Below are positions 1 through 11,688 of a DNA stretch of 64,000 bases, piece by piece. The notes under the pieces are model-generated. The model was not told where the DNA came from, did not search any database, and saw only the letters and a program-made list of their open reading frames with translations. Origin of the DNA: Glebionis coronaria (Eukaryota; Streptophyta; Magnoliopsida; Asterales; Asteraceae). The translations under genes were made by a program, and so were the position numbers. Position 1 is the first letter of the stretch. Each line of letters begins with the position of its first letter. The stretch covers positions 101,819,237-101,883,236 of the forward strand of contig CM046878.1 in the NCBI GenBank assembly GCA_025667525.1. Reading direction: 5' to 3'.

Positions 1-585
1 GGAAGATTCCGGAGTACCCCATAAGGGGGTGTTAGCCGTCGGTTATGAAGGAAGGGAAGGGAAAGAAAAAACTTTCCATTTATTTGTTTTGGTTATAAGA
101 ATTAAGCCTATATAAACAAACCCTTACCTCATAATTCAAGACACACAAAAAATCTCTCCATCATCCTCTCTCTTTGGGATCGCAAGACAAACCCACACAA
201 GGGTTTTGGTTGGTTTTCTTGTTTGATTAATTTTACTTACAATCTAGTCCTAGCCCCTCTCTAGGGTTGTTGGGTAGATTTCTTACAAGCGCAGAAGCTC
301 GGTTTACACGTGCTAAAATCATGGTTAGCTCGTTGTATTACGTGTGTACAAGATCGTAATATTATCTTACTTTAGACTATATCTTGGTGATATACGGTAT
401 AAACCCGAATTGGTGATTTGTTCTTCGTCTTGTGGATTTGCTTTAGCGTAAAGGTATGTAACCCTAATTGATTAATTATAATTGTGTTAATTACGAGTAT
501 GATCTTGTTAAATCGCTTCTGTTATATGTGTGCTTTGGTCTCGTTTAGGGTTTTATATAATTGTTATGATGTTAATAGACCTTAA
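1..585 (+). mobile_element. Ty1/copia LTR 1 (3' part, cut by window edge)
   Basis: Base 1 onward matches 7381 onward and about 25908 onward almost base for base, so this is the 3' portion of the same roughly 1.6-kb LTR seen complete at 6362-7960 and 24889-26486. About 1 kb of U3 lies left of the window. A CTATATAAAC promoter, a CT-rich leader near 150-175 and a following primer binding site mark the R-U5 end. The LTR closes at 585, one base before the primer site. Its end (CTTAA) has lost the CA seen in LTR 2. Confidence 0.85.
108..117 (+). promoter_or_regulatory. TATA box of copia LTR 1
   Basis: CTATATAAAC in the context AAGCCTATATAAACAAACC, conserved in all three LTR copies. It would place the transcript start some 30 bases downstream, before the CT-rich stretch. 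Confidence 0.6.
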
Positions 586-586
586 G

Positions 587-600
587 TGGCATCGAGAGCC
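587..600 (+). other. Primer binding site, tRNA-Met type (copia copy 1)
   Basis: TGGCATCGAGAGCC differs slightly from the usual plant copia site TGGTATCAGAGCC, which pairs with the 3' end of initiator tRNA-Met. It lies one base after the LTR end, as expected, and recurs at 7962 and 26488. Confidence 0.75.
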
Positions 601-1961
601 GTTTAACATGTTAAAATTATCGAAAATCTAAAGTTTTTAACTAATAATTGTTTTGAGTTAAAACTACATGTTTTTTAGGTTTTCTTAAAATTATGGTTTT
701 GTTTTTTAAAAAAATTAGGGTTTTGGCCGAATTTTTAATAAATAAAAAAAAATTGTTTTGAAACCCTAAATTACATGTGGGATAATTTTAAATTATAATT
801 GCCATGTCATGTATGGTTACGATCCGTAAAGATTTAATTGTTAAGGTTTGTAGGAGGATCCATGATAACGTGTATGTTTTCATGGATTATAAAATTATAT
901 GTTTATATGATTCTATGTGCTACGTGATTATTTGATTCAATAAATCTTGAATTAGGGAAGACTTTTAAATGAATATAAAAACCTAGATTTGATGATTAAT
1001 GAATAAATCTTATGCATGTGGCTATTTGATTTATTTATTGCACATATAAATTGTTATTATGTGTTTATGATTTAGTTTTTTTTTCTTGTTTATATATTAA
1101 AAATTGTTGAATCGTTGTAAACAAAGGTTTTTTTTTTTGAAAAGAAATAATATGGACTAAATCATATTTAAATAAAGATTTGTTAGAGATCTAAATTACA
1201 TAAGATTACGTTGATTGGTGAATTGAAATAATAATCTAACAGTCTACTCTTTTTGACAAACTATAAAGTGGGTTTAACGCACCGCTGGTCATGTACCCGG
1301 TTAAGGAAGGAGGTGTTACACCATTAGTCGTTGACCAAATTCCCAGCTCGCTTGTGCGTCAAATTGAAATTACCTACGATTATTAATTGAATTATACCTT
1401 AAGGGCGATTTACGACAAATTCACATCCAAAACACAATGAATAAGGGTATTTCTTTGTGTGTAGCCGAGTTCTAGCAAAAGTACATTGTGAATAGTTGTA
1501 GGTAAATTTTTTAATTGGTTTAACCAATACCTCAACATAATTTATGTAGAAATTTAGTCTCGTGAAAATTTTTACTAAATATTTTATTAAACTTATGCTA
1601 TGGAGTTGTATGCATGCTTCTCCATACATTGATTTTGACATCAAAATTTATACCCTTAAAATTTAAGTCGAATGCTCCTAACTGACGCACACTTGAAATT
1701 ACTACGTCATCAAATGAGATTTTTGGGCAATGTAAATTCCTTAAAAATATAGAAACTGAAAATTGTTTGTCAGTAGAATTGTTCGACAAGTCGCTACATT
1801 GAGTACATTCATTACTAGCAGATCAACTGATGTAATGGATCTATGTAAATATAGTTCTAGGATTCAAGGAAAATAATATGGTTTTTATACCGAGGTAATT
1901 TTATTTTCTTGAAAGTATTTTGTTATTGAAAATACTAATATTTGAACTTATTTCTATAGAA
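601..1961 (+). other. Non-coding leader of copia copy 1
   Basis: A 1.36-kb AT-rich untranslated leader between primer site and gag. It contains no ORF with protein-like content. It is collinear with 7976-9491, except that copy 1 lacks about 155 bases present at 9108-9262. In copy 2 that segment is bounded by a short TTTTTGG direct repeat, so copy 1 probably lost it through microhomology. Confidence 0.7.
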
Positions 1962-2860
1962 ATGGCTCAACCCGACAATAACACTATAAGTTCTGCGTTC
2001 AAAGCATTCTTTGATCGTCCTGAACTTACTAGCCCAAACTTCAAAGATTGGTACCGCTCACTAAGAATTGTCTTGAGAGTAGCGGGTACTATTGATATCT
2101 TGACTACTCCTTATCAAGAGGATCTTGCTGAAGGAGCATCTGATGCGCAAAGGTTTGAACACGCTGCTAATGTTAAGAAGCACTATGAGGTGGCTTGCTT
2201 AATGCTAGGTAAAATGGCTCCTCCACTTCAACAGAAGTATGAGTTATTTTCACCAAATCGAATGCTTGATGAGCTCAAGGCTATGTTTGAAAAGCCGCAA
2301 GCTGTGGAGATCTACGACTTAGTAGATGCTTTGCATAGCTTCAAGCAAGCTCCTGGAAAGTCTGTTAGTGCTCATTACTTGGAGATGAGGGGTTATATGG
2401 AACAATTCATTGCACTAGGACAACCCTATGATCATAATATGGCTATCAACTTGATCAATAGGTCCCTTAACAAGGACTTCAATGATTTTGTTCAAAACTA
2501 TAATATGCATTGCACGAGGAAGACAGTTAATGATTTGCATGCAATGCTCATTGACTATGAGAAGGGTTAAAGGACAAGACATCTACTTCTACGCCTTCTG
2601 TACTAACCGTACAAAAGGGTAGAGTGAGTAAGCCAAAACCACAAGCGAACAACAAGAAAGGCAAAGGCAAGGGTGATAAGGGCAAACAAGTTACGACTTA
2701 CTCAAAACCTAAGCAGAACTTTGTTAAGAAGAATAGATCTCAGAAGGATCAGACTTTTCACCATTGTAAGACAAGTGGTCACTGGAAGACGAATTGCCCT
2801 CTTTACCTCGAAGAGTTGCGAGAAATAAAGAAGAAGTCTAAGCAGAGCGCTGCAACTTCA
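1962..2860 (+). pseudogene. Copia gag, frameshifted, zinc knuckle damaged
   Basis: Gag is the nucleocapsid/capsid protein of the retrotransposon particle and packages element RNA in the cytoplasm. The start at 1962 (MAQPDN) is the conserved one: the same ATG context occurs at 9492. The first 203 codons run to a stop at 2568. Comparison with copy 2 shows one base lost there, after which the frame continues from about 2573 through a Lys-rich basic stretch to a zinc knuckle near 2758-2800. The knuckle reads HHCKTSGHWKTNCP: the first Cys of the CX2CX4HX4C motif is replaced by Phe, whereas copy 2 keeps it. The broken frame and missing zinc ligand mean this copy cannot make a working Gag. Confidence 0.85.
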
Positions 2861-3068
2861 GGTACTTTATTTATGATTGAATTGTTCAATTTAACATACA
2901 ATTTAAATTCATGGGTATATGATACGGGATGCGGTATGAACATATTGTAATACGCTGCAGGGATTTAATCTGGAAAGGAGGCTTTCCTATGGGGAACGAT
3001 TTCTGTAAGTGGGCAATAGCGCATAAGCAACGGTTGAAGCTATATGAACATTTAATTTAGTTTTACCT
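2861..3068 (+). pseudogene. Copia aspartic protease remnant
   Basis: The protease cleaves the Gag-Pol polyprotein. The active-site motif DTGCG is visible at 2921-2935 within SWVYDTGCG, a typical plant copia context. A stop follows within 15 bases of the motif, and the rest of the domain is scattered over other frames until the frame is regained near 3069. Copy 2 shows the same region (10351-10731) in slightly better condition. Confidence 0.7.
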
Positions 3069-4660
3069 TTGGGTTTAGTACTGATTTTAAATAATTTTCA
3101 TTATGCACCTACAATTGTTAGGGGTGTTATCTACTTTTCTTATTTGTTGAATAATGGATTCCCGATTGATAGTAATAGAATTTCTGTTTGGAAAGATGGT
3201 ATTTTCTATTTTAATGCAATTTTTGTGAATGTTGTGTTTGAAATAGACATGCATGATAATGAATCCAAGAATAATAATAATTCTGTCTTTAGCATGAATA
3301 AGAAGAGAAAGTTTGTCAAGAACTCTTCTTACCTTTGGCATTGTAGACTTGCCCATATTGGGAAGACTCGTATACAAAAGCTTCAACGTGAAGGTCTTTT
3401 GGAAAATATCAATGACGAATCATTTGATAAATGTGAGTCTTGTATCTCTGGAAAGATGACCAAGAAACCTTTTAATAGCAATATTGAAAGAGCTACTGAT
3501 CTACTTAGATTAATACATATTGATGTGTGTGGACCACTTAGACATGTGTCAAGGAAAGGTGCTAGTTACTTCTTAACATTTACGGATGTTGTAGCCGTTA
3601 TGGTTATGTTTATTTACTTAAACATAAACATGAGGTATTTGAAACATTCAAAGTGTTTAAAGCGGAAGTAGAACTGCAACTAGGAAAGAATATTAAAGCT
3701 CTTCTTTCTGATAAAGGTGGTGAATATTTAACTCAAGAGTTTATAGATTATCTAAGTGAGAATGGAATTGTTCAGCATCTTACTTCTCCTTATAATCCAC
3801 AACAAAATGGTGTATCCGAAAGGAGAAATCGTACATTATTAGATATGGTGCGATCTATGTTTAATCTTACAACTTTACCTTTATCCTTTTGGGATTATGC
3901 TTTAGAGTAGGGCTGAGCATGGCAGACTCAAAACCGACCCGGACCGTAAAACCGGACCGGACCGGACCGAACCAAACCGGACCGAATAATTTCGGTCCGG
4001 TCCTCGGTCCAGGGTTTTCGACGAATTCGGTCCTCGGTCCGGTCGGTCCGGTCCGGTCCGGTTCGGTCTTACCCAAATCTCGTCAATTATGCCTAATAAG
4101 GCCGGACCGGACCGAGGACCGAACCGGACCGGACCAACCTGGACCGGACCGTACCATTTCGGTCCGGTCTCGGTCCGGAGTTTCGGACCACTTCGGTCCT
4201 CGGCCCGGTCCGGTCTTGGCCGGTCCGGTCCGGTCCCGGACCGATGCTCAGCCCTACTTTAGAGTCTGCTGTTCGCATTTTAAATATGGTTCCCACAAAG
4301 AAGGTCGATAAGACACCATATGAACTATGGCATGGCAAGAAGCCATATATGTCTTATTTAAAGGTCTGGGGTTGCGAGGCGTATGTGAAACATGACTCGG
4401 GCGAAAAACTCCAACAACGATCTGTAAAATGTATCTTTGTAGGATACCCTAAGGAAACTATGGTTTACTACTTTTATTATCCACCCGAGAACAAAGTGAT
4501 TGTTGCTAGGTATGGAGACTTCCTTGAAAGTGATCTTGTAAATCAAGAATTCAGTGGGAGAAATTTTGATCTTGAAGAGAGTCATATAGATACATTACCT
4601 TCTGAAAACAATAGCGATATAATTCTTTTAGAACCAGAAAGTCTGGCGGTTCCACCGTAA
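3069..4660 (+). pseudogene. Copia integrase, split by a MITE and frameshifted
   Basis: Integrase inserts element cDNA into the chromosome. The end of protease runs into the GAG-pre-integrase zinc finger: WHCRLAH (from 3336) and CESC supply the two His and two Cys. The catalytic core follows, with first Asp in HIDVCGP, second Asp in SDKGGEY and Glu in NGVSERRN. One base is lost near 3590 (copy 2 reads correctly), shifting the frame. At 3908 a 349-bp hAT-type MITE interrupts the protein after FWDYALE, and the frame resumes at 4265 with SAVRILN. MITE plus target duplication is 357 bases, a multiple of three, but the first codon of the MITE is TAG. The C-terminal part (PYELWHGKKP, CIFVGYPKE) runs on to a stop at 4658. 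Confidence 0.85.
3908..4256 (+). mobile_element. hAT-type MITE with GGACCG repeats, copy 1
   Basis: The 349-bp element has perfect 13-bp terminal inverted repeats (TAGGGCTGAGCAT) and an exact 8-bp target duplication CTTTAGAG at 3900-3907 and 4257-4264. An 8-bp duplication with TAGGG-type ends fits the hAT superfamily. The interior has no gene. It is a run of GGACCG and CGGTCC hexamers, GC-rich in an AT-rich region and able to fold on itself. A second copy is at 38847-39196. The open frames across it (for example Gly-Pro-Asp-Arg-Thr-rich) are by-products of the hexamer. Confidence 0.9.
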
Positions 4661-5639
4661 TTAGTTCCTCTGCGTAGATACGCAAGGATTAAAAATTCAA
4701 ATAGCAATATATGTCATAACATAGAGGATGATGATGAAGTAGGGGATCTTGGTGAACCTGCTAATTATAAATCCGCCATACTTGATCTTGAAAAGGATAA
4801 GTGGATGGTTGCTATGGATGAGGAAATGAAATCCATGAAAGTTAATGATGTTTGGATTCTTGTAGATCCACCACCAAATGCTAAAGTAGTGACACATAAG
4901 TGGATATACAAGAAGAAAACCGACATGGACGGAAAAGTACAATCCTATAAAGCTCGATTAGTAGCTAAAGGTTTTATTCAAACTTTTGGCGTAGACTACG
5001 AGGAGACATTTTCTCCTATAGCAGACTTAAGAGCTATTAGGATTCTCATAGCTATAGCAACATATTATGAATATGAGATATGGTAAATAGATGTTAAAAC
5101 TGCCTTCTTGAATGGTCGCTTAGATGAAGACATCTATATGCAGCAACCAGAAGGGTATGTTGATCCTGAGAATCCAGGACACGTGTGCAAACTTCAAAGA
5201 TCAATTTATGGTTTGAAGCAAGCATCACGTCAATAGAACAAGCGATTTGATGAAGAAATCAAAAAGTTTGGATTTATTCAAAATCGTGATGAGCCATGTG
5301 TATATCACAAAGCTAGTGGGAGTGATGTAGTATTTCTAGTCCTATATGTTGATGACATATTAATCATGGGAAGTAACATTCCAAGACTTAAAGCTGTTAA
5401 GGATTATCTTGGTAAATATTTGTCTGTGAGGAGAAACTTCATACATTCTAGGAATTAAGATCTATTGGGATAGGAAAAGACGGCTAATTAATCTAAGTCA
5501 AGATGCTTATATAGATAAGATATTAAAGAAGTATAATATGCATAATTCCAAGAAAAGTTTTCAACCTTTGAAAGTTAAGCACAATCTGAGTCATGAGATG
5601 GATGCATCAACTCCTGAAGAGGAGGCATACATGTAGAAG
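4661..5639 (+). pseudogene. Copia reverse transcriptase, several stops
   Basis: Reverse transcriptase copies element RNA into DNA. Recognisable blocks in order: WMVAMDEEMKSM at 4801, [54 protein letters not shown] and the catalytic YVDD at 5345-5356. Damage includes a TAA in place of the codon before [10 protein letters not shown] (near 5085), a TAG after GLKQASRQ (near 5236, Trp to stop) and a frameshift near 5435. It is non-functional but nearly full length. Confidence 0.85.
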
Positions 5640-6334
5640 GTGCCTTACGCTTCGGCTGTAGGATCTATTATATATGCTGTAAGATGCACAAGGCCTGATG
5701 TGGCATTTGCTCAGAACTTGGTCAGTAGATACCAACAAAATCCAGGGAAGCTTCACTGGACTGCTGTTAAACATATTCTAAAGTATTTGAGGAGTATGAA
5801 AGATATGTTTTTGGTATTTAGAGGGAAACCAGACACATAACTGAATGTGACAGGTTTCTGTGATGCGTCCTGACAATGTGATAAAGACGATACGAAGTCT
5901 CAAACGGGATAGTTTTTGTTATCAATAGAGGAGCAGTTAACTGGAAGAGCAAGAAGCAGACAACGATTGCAATGCATGCTACTCAATCTGAGTACATGGC
6001 AGCTTCAGAAGCTGAAATAGAAGCTGTTTGGATTAGGAAGTTTACTGGAGATCTTGGAGTGATGCCTTCAATTAAAGAACCTATTGATATATATTGCGAC
6101 AATTCTACTGCAATAATATTCGCCAATGATTCTGGAGTCATGAAAGGCGCCAGACACTTTAAATGTAGGCATCACTACGTACGAGAACAAGTTGAAGCTC
6201 GTGAAATCAAATTAATAAAAGTTAACACAGATGATAACGTAGCTGATCCTTTAACTAAGGTTTTGCCTAGACCAAAGGTAGTTAAGCATGCTAAGGACAT
6301 TGGGCAGCAACTATCTAGCGAACTCATGCAATAA
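5640..6334 (+). pseudogene. Copia RNase H domain, frameshifted
   Basis: RNase H removes the RNA strand after reverse transcription. The connection region YASAVGSIIYAVRCTRPD starts at 5643. A stop at 5838 and a frameshift follow in the GFCDAS block (first catalytic Asp), and the frame resumes at 5972 with TQSEYMAASEAE, YCDNSTAI and DNVADPLTK, which supply the other acidic residues. Polyprotein end: TAA at 6332-6334. The untranslated tail to 6361 includes a short purine run (AGATAAAGGA) that is the likely polypurine tract before LTR 2. Confidence 0.8.
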
Positions 6335-6361
6335 ATCTGTGATTAGTATTTAGATAAAGGA

Positions 6362-7960
6362 TGTTATGACAATATTATTTAATAAAGTAAATATTAGGTT
6401 TCGTTTATTCTTATTATTTAATTTTGTATCATATTTTACATGTTTTAATCCATGAATAAATGTTATGCTAAATGTCCGTTGTTGATTTATAATATGGGAA
6501 TATTACGAAATTAAGACTAATCAATATAGCGATAGAGTATACTTGAAAGTATATTGATCGATTTTGGATGATATTCGATGAATCGAATATTGGACTTATC
6601 CCGACTATATGATTTTACTTTGTGGATCTTTATCATCAAGTAAATCATAAATATTTATCCTTAAACTTGAGATACCAGGAAACTGTTATGAATCTAGTGT
6701 ATCTCTGTGGAATAATCTAACACTAAACGTAACTGGTAGCTATAAGTATTATTTTCAGAAATGTTACAATTCATAAGTTTTCCTCGTAGTCAATATGGAA
6801 TTTATTTCCTCTAATTTCGTTTTGGAGTTTAATACAACTGATCGCCTCGTGGGATTAGTAAGATGTTTGTGTGGCCACACCCAAATTTGTTTTGGTAATC
6901 TTGCTGAATCTGTGAACGAGAAACAAAATGGTTAATGAAAGGAATGATTGAGATCCATATCCTTATTAACGTTGTATTAGAAATAAAAGGATAATAATAA
7001 TGATGAATCATTAAAAGGTTTTATCCAGGAGACCTTACTCGAGTTGTACTAGGACATTGCTAAGTGTAACTAGACGCTAGTCAATGTAATCATGATATTC
7101 GAAATATGTCCAAGTGGAAGCTGAAAGTTTATGGACTTATATTTAATAGTCGTGTGATAGGATCGAACTCGAGATTACGGGATTGCACTCAATACGTAAA
7201 GAGTTAATTTATTTAATAAATATATTTATTGTATTTATTAATTTATTTAATAAATATATATTTATGTATTTATTAAATTAAACTGAGACATAACTTTAAC
7301 GATCGTTAAATAATGAATGAGTTAAGTATTAAAGAGTGTTAAATAAATTTATAGTAAGTAAGTAAAATAGAAAGAAGGATGGAAGATTCCGTAACACCCC
7401 ATAAGGGGGTGTTAGCCGTCGGTTATGGAGGAAGGGAAGGGGAAAGAAAAAACTTTCCTTTTGTTTGTTTTGGTTACAAGAACTAAGCCTATATAAACAA
7501 ACCCTTACCTAATAATTCAAGACACACAAAAAATCTCTCCCTCCTCCTCTCTCTTTGCGATCGCAAGACAAACCCACACAAGGGTTTTGGTTGGTTTTCT
7601 TGTTTGATCAATTTACTTATAATCTAGTCCTAGCCCCTCTCTAGGGTTGTTGGGTAGATTTCTTACAAGCGAAGAAGCTCGGTTTACACGTGCTAGAATC
7701 ACGGTTAGCTCATTGTATTACGTGTGTACAAGATCGTAATATAGTCTTACTTTAGACTATATCTTGGTGATATACGGTATAAACCCTAATTGGTGATTTG
7801 TTCTTCGTCTTGTGGATTTGCTTTAGTGTAAAGGTATGTAACCCTAATTCGATTAATTATAATTGTGTTAATTATGATCTTGTTAAATCGCTTTCGCTAT
7901 ACGTGTGCTTTGATCTCGTTTAGGGTTTTATATAATTGTTATGATGTTAATAAACCTTCA
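6362..7960 (+). mobile_element. Ty1/copia LTR 2, complete, shared by two copies
   Basis: The 1,599-bp LTR begins TGTTATGAC just after the purine run and ends CCTTCA one base before the next primer site. It acts as 3' LTR for copy 1 and as 5' LTR for copy 2. It matches LTR 3 (24889-26486) over its whole length and LTR 1 over the visible part. AT-rich U3 with TTTATTTAATAAATATA runs near 7205-7270 precedes the promoter. A shared LTR between two internal regions is the signature of unequal crossing-over or of insertion into an existing LTR followed by recombination. Confidence 0.85.
7489..7498 (+). promoter_or_regulatory. TATA box of copia LTR 2
   Basis: CTATATAAAC, same context and same distance from the LTR end as in LTR 1. 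Confidence 0.6.
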
Positions 7961-7961
7961 G

Positions 7962-7975
7962 TGGCATCGAGAGCC
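7962..7975 (+). other. Primer binding site, tRNA-Met type (copia copy 2)
   Basis: TGGCATCGAGAGCC, identical to the site at 587, one base downstream of the LTR end. Confidence 0.75.
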
Positions 7976-9491
7976 GTTTTAACATGTTATGATTATCCAA
8001 AATCTAAAGTTTTTAACTAATAATTCTTTTGAGTTAAAACTACATGTTTTTTTAGGTTTTCTTAAAATTAGGATTTTGTTTTTTAAAAAAATTAGGATTT
8101 TGGCCGAATTTTTAATAAAAAAAAGAATTGTTTTGAAACCTTAAATTACATGTGGGATAATTTTAGATTATATTGCATGATTAATTGTTAAGTCATGTAT
8201 GGTTACCATCTGTAGAGATTTAATTGTTAAGGTTTCTGGGAAGATCCATCATAACGTGCATGTTTTCATGGATTATAAAATTATATGTTTATATGATTTT
8301 ATGTGCTACTCGATTATTTGATTCAATAAATCTTAAATTAGGGAAGACTTTTATATGAATATAAAAACTTAGAATTGATTATTATTGAATAAATCGTATG
8401 CATGTGGCTATTTGACTTATTTAGTACACATATAAATTGTTATTATGTGTTTATGATTTAGTTTCTTTTTTTGGTTTATATATTAAAAATTGTTGAATTG
8501 TTGTAAACAAGGTTTTTTTTAAAAGAAATAATATGGACTAAATCATATTTAAATAAAGATTTGTTAGAGATCTAAATTACATTAGATAACGTTGATTGGT
8601 GAATTGCAATAGTAATCTAACGGTCTACTCCTTTTGACAAACTATAAAGTGGGTTTAACGCACGGCTGGTCATGTACCCGGTTAAGGAAGGAGGTGTTAT
8701 GCCATTAGTCGCTGACCAAATTCCCGGCTTGCCTGTGCGTCAAATTGAAATTCCTATGATTATTAATTGAATTATACCTTAAGGGCGATTTAAGACAAAT
8801 TCACATCTAAAACACAATGACTAAGGGTATTGCTTTATGCGTAGCCGAGTTCTAGAAAAAGTACCTTGTGAATAGTTGTGGGTAAATTCTTTATTTGGTT
8901 TAACCAATACCTCAACATAATTTATGTAGAAATTTAGTCTCGTGAAAAAGTTTACTAAAATTTTATTAAACTTATGCTATGGAGTTGTATGCATGCTTCT
9001 CCATACATTGATTTTGACATCAAAATTTATACCCTTAAAATTTAAGTCGAATGCTCCAAATTGACGAACACTTGAAATTACTACGTCATCAATGAGATTT
9101 TTGGATGATGTTATAATGGAGAGAAAACTTTCATAGAATGAGAATTCGTATGATGGTTTTACGTTACTCGGATTAGACGACTTAATTAAGTTACTCGGTG
9201 AGATCTGGAAACTTAACGCATTCATAAGGGATGAAACATGTTTAGAATGCAAAACGTTTTTTGGCATTGTAAATCCCTTAAAAATCTAGAAATTGAAAAT
9301 TGTTTGTCAATTGAATTGTTCGACAAGTCGCTACATTGAGTACATTCATTACTAGCAGATCAAAATGGATCTATGTCAATAAAGTTATAGGATTCATGGA
9401 ATATAATATGGTTTTTATACCGGGGTAATTTTATTTTCCTGAAAGTATTTTGTTATTGAAAATACTAATATTTGAACTTATTTCTGAAGAA
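7976..9491 (+). other. Non-coding leader of copia copy 2
   Basis: A 1.5-kb AT-rich leader aligned with 601-1961. It keeps the roughly 155-base segment at 9108-9262 missing from copy 1. No convincing coding sequence was seen on either strand. Confidence 0.7.
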
Positions 9492-10350
9492 ATGGCTCAA
9501 CCCGACAATAACACTATAAGTTCTGCGTTCAAAGCATTCTTTGATCGTCCTGAACTTACTGGCCCAAACTTCAATGATTGGTACCGCTCACTAAGGATTG
9601 TCTTGAGAATAGCGGGGTACCATTGATATCTTGACTACTCCTTATCCAGAGGATCTTGCTGAAGGAGCATCTGATACGCAAAGGCTTGAACACGCTGCTA
9701 TTGTTAAGAAGCACTCTGAGGTGGCTTTATTAATACTAGGTAAAATGGATCCCCCACTTCAACAGAAGTATGAGTTATTTTCACCAAAGCAAATTCTTGA
9801 TGAGCTCAAGGCTATGTTCGAAAAGCCGCAAGTTGTGGAGATCTACGACTTAGTAGATGCTTTGCATAGCTGTGAGGAAGCTCCTGGAAAGTCTGTTAGT
9901 GCCCATTACTTGGAGATGAGAGATTATATGGTACAACTCATTGCACTAGGACAACCTTATGATCAAAATATGGCTATCAACTTGATCAATAGGTCCCTTA
10001 ACAAGGACTTCAATGATTTGTTCGAAACTATAATATGCATTGCACGGGGAAGAGTAGAGTGAGTAAAGGACAAGGCATCTACTTATACGCCTTTTATACT
10101 AACCATACAAAAGAGTAGAGTGAGTAAGCCAAAACCACAAGCGAACAAGAAGAAAGGCAAAGGCAAGGGTGATAAGGGCAAACAAGTTGCGACTTATTCA
10201 AAACCTAAGCAGAACTTTGTCAAGAAGAATAGATCTCAGAAGGATGAGATTTGTCACCATTGCAAGACAAGTGGTCACTGGAAGAGGAATTGCCCTCTTT
10301 ACCTCGAAGAGTTGCGAGAAATAAAGAAGAAGTCTGAGCAGACGCTGTAG
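9492..10350 (+). pseudogene. Copia gag (copy 2), two or more frameshifts, zinc knuckle intact
   Basis: The ATG and context at 9492 match copy 1. An extra G in the run at about 9613-9616 shifts the frame; the protein resumes as LTTPYPEDL near 9630. A second shift near 10020 ends the capsid part early. The basic linker and zinc knuckle continue from 10120, and the knuckle reads CHHCKTSGHWKRNC, an intact CX2CX4HX4C. Copies 1 and 2 carry different lesions, so they decayed independently after the array formed. Confidence 0.85.
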
Positions 10351-10731
10351 CTTCAGGTACTTTATTTATGATTGAATTGTTCAATTTAACATACAAATTA
10401 AATTCTTGGTTATATGATACGGGATGCGGTATTAACATTTAGAATACGCTGCATGGATTTAATCTGGAAAGGAAGCTTTCCTATGAGGAACAATTTATGC
10501 AAGTGGGCAATGGCGCACAAGGAGCGGTTGAAGTTATAGGAACATTTAATTTAGTTTTAGCTTCGGGTTTAGTAATGATTTTAAATAATTGTCATTATGC
10601 ACCTACAATTGTTAGGGGTGTAATTTCATTTTCTTGTTTGTTGAATAATGGATTCGTTCACACGATTGATGATAATGGAATTTCTGTTTGGAAAGATGGT
10701 ATTTTCTATTTTAATGTAATTTCTGTTAATA
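10351..10731 (+). pseudogene. Copia protease remnant (copy 2)
   Basis: The active-site motif DTGCG lies at 10416-10430. A TAG follows shortly after (INI then stop near 10440). Downstream, from about 10497, the frame VGNGAQGAVEVIGTFNLVL carries the C-terminal half of the protease, including NNCHYAPTIVRGVIS. Confidence 0.75.
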
Positions 10732-11557
10732 GTGTGTTTTGAAATAGACATGCATGATAATGAATCCAAGAATAATAATAATTTTGTCTTTAGCATGAAT
10801 AAGAAGAGAAAGTTTGACAAGAACTCTTCTTATCTTTGGCATTGTAGACTTGCCCATATTAGGAAGACTCGTATACAAAAGCTTCAACGTGAAGGTCTTT
10901 TGGAAAATATCAATGATGAATCATTTGATACATGTGAGTCTTGTATCTCTGGAAAGATGACCAAGAAACCTTTTAATAACAATATTGAAAGAGCTACTGA
11001 TCTACTTGGATTAATACATACTGATGTGTGTGGGCCACTTAGACATGTGTCAAGGAAAGGTGCTAGCTACTTCTTAACATTTACGGATGATTATAGCCGT
11101 TATGGTTATGTTTATGTACTTAAACATAAACATGAGGTATATGAAACATTTAAAGTGTTTAAAGCAGAAGTAGAACTGCAACTAGGAAAGAAGATTAAAG
11201 GTCTTCGTTCTGATAAAGGTGGTGAATATTTAAGTCAAGAGTTTATAGATTATCTAAGTGAGAATGAATTTTTCAGCATCTTACTTATCCCTATACTCCA
11301 CAACAATATGGTGTATCCGAAAGGAGAAATCATACATTATTAGATATGATGCGATCTATGTTTAATCTTACAACTTTACCTTCATCCTTTTGGATTATAC
11401 TTTCGAGTCTGCTGTTCGCATTTTAAATATGGTTCCCACAAAGAAGGTCGATAAGACACCATATGAACTATGACATTGTAAGAAGCAATATTTGTCTTAT
11501 TTAAAGGTCTGGGGTTGCGAGGCGTATGTGATACGTGACTCGGGAGATAAACTCCAA
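10732..11557 (+). pseudogene. Copia integrase (copy 2), broken in the core
   Basis: It contains the HHCC zinc finger (WHCRLAH, CESC), first catalytic Asp in HTDVCGP, the intact TDDYSRYGYVYV stretch that copy 1 has lost, and the second Asp in SDKGGEY. The frame shifts near 11267, after YLSENE, so the block that should hold the catalytic Glu (near 11310) is out of frame. The C-terminal region begins at about 11400 in another frame and is cut by a SINE at 11558. Confidence 0.8.
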
Positions 11558-11688
11558 TGCCTTGACTCCCCTTAATGGGACACTGGATGGCTAGCATGGG
11601 GGTTGATATTCTCTTCGTGAGATGATTCGAACTCGGGTCGAGAGACTTGGTACCTCAGTGGCATGCAAGATACTCCGCTGCACCAAAC
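11558..11688 (-). mobile_element. tRNA-derived SINE inserted in copia integrase
   Basis: A segment of about 130 bases is absent from copy 1. Read on the minus strand it has a tRNA-like promoter: box A-like GGTGCAGCGGAG (about 11690) and box B-like GAGTTCGAATC (about 11627), the usual layout of plant SINEs. CCAA occurs on both sides of the insertion, a possible short remnant of the target duplication. It codes for nothing and would have depended on LINE enzymes to move. Confidence 0.6.

Noticed and set aside
3889..4311. Gly/Pro/Asp/Arg/Thr repeat proteins on both strands
   Set aside because: Translation of the GGACCG hexamer inside the MITE. The same happens at 38931-39246.
35..7380. Two separate complete copia insertions side by side
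   Set aside because: There is no flanking DNA or target duplication between them; the internal regions share LTR 2 directly.
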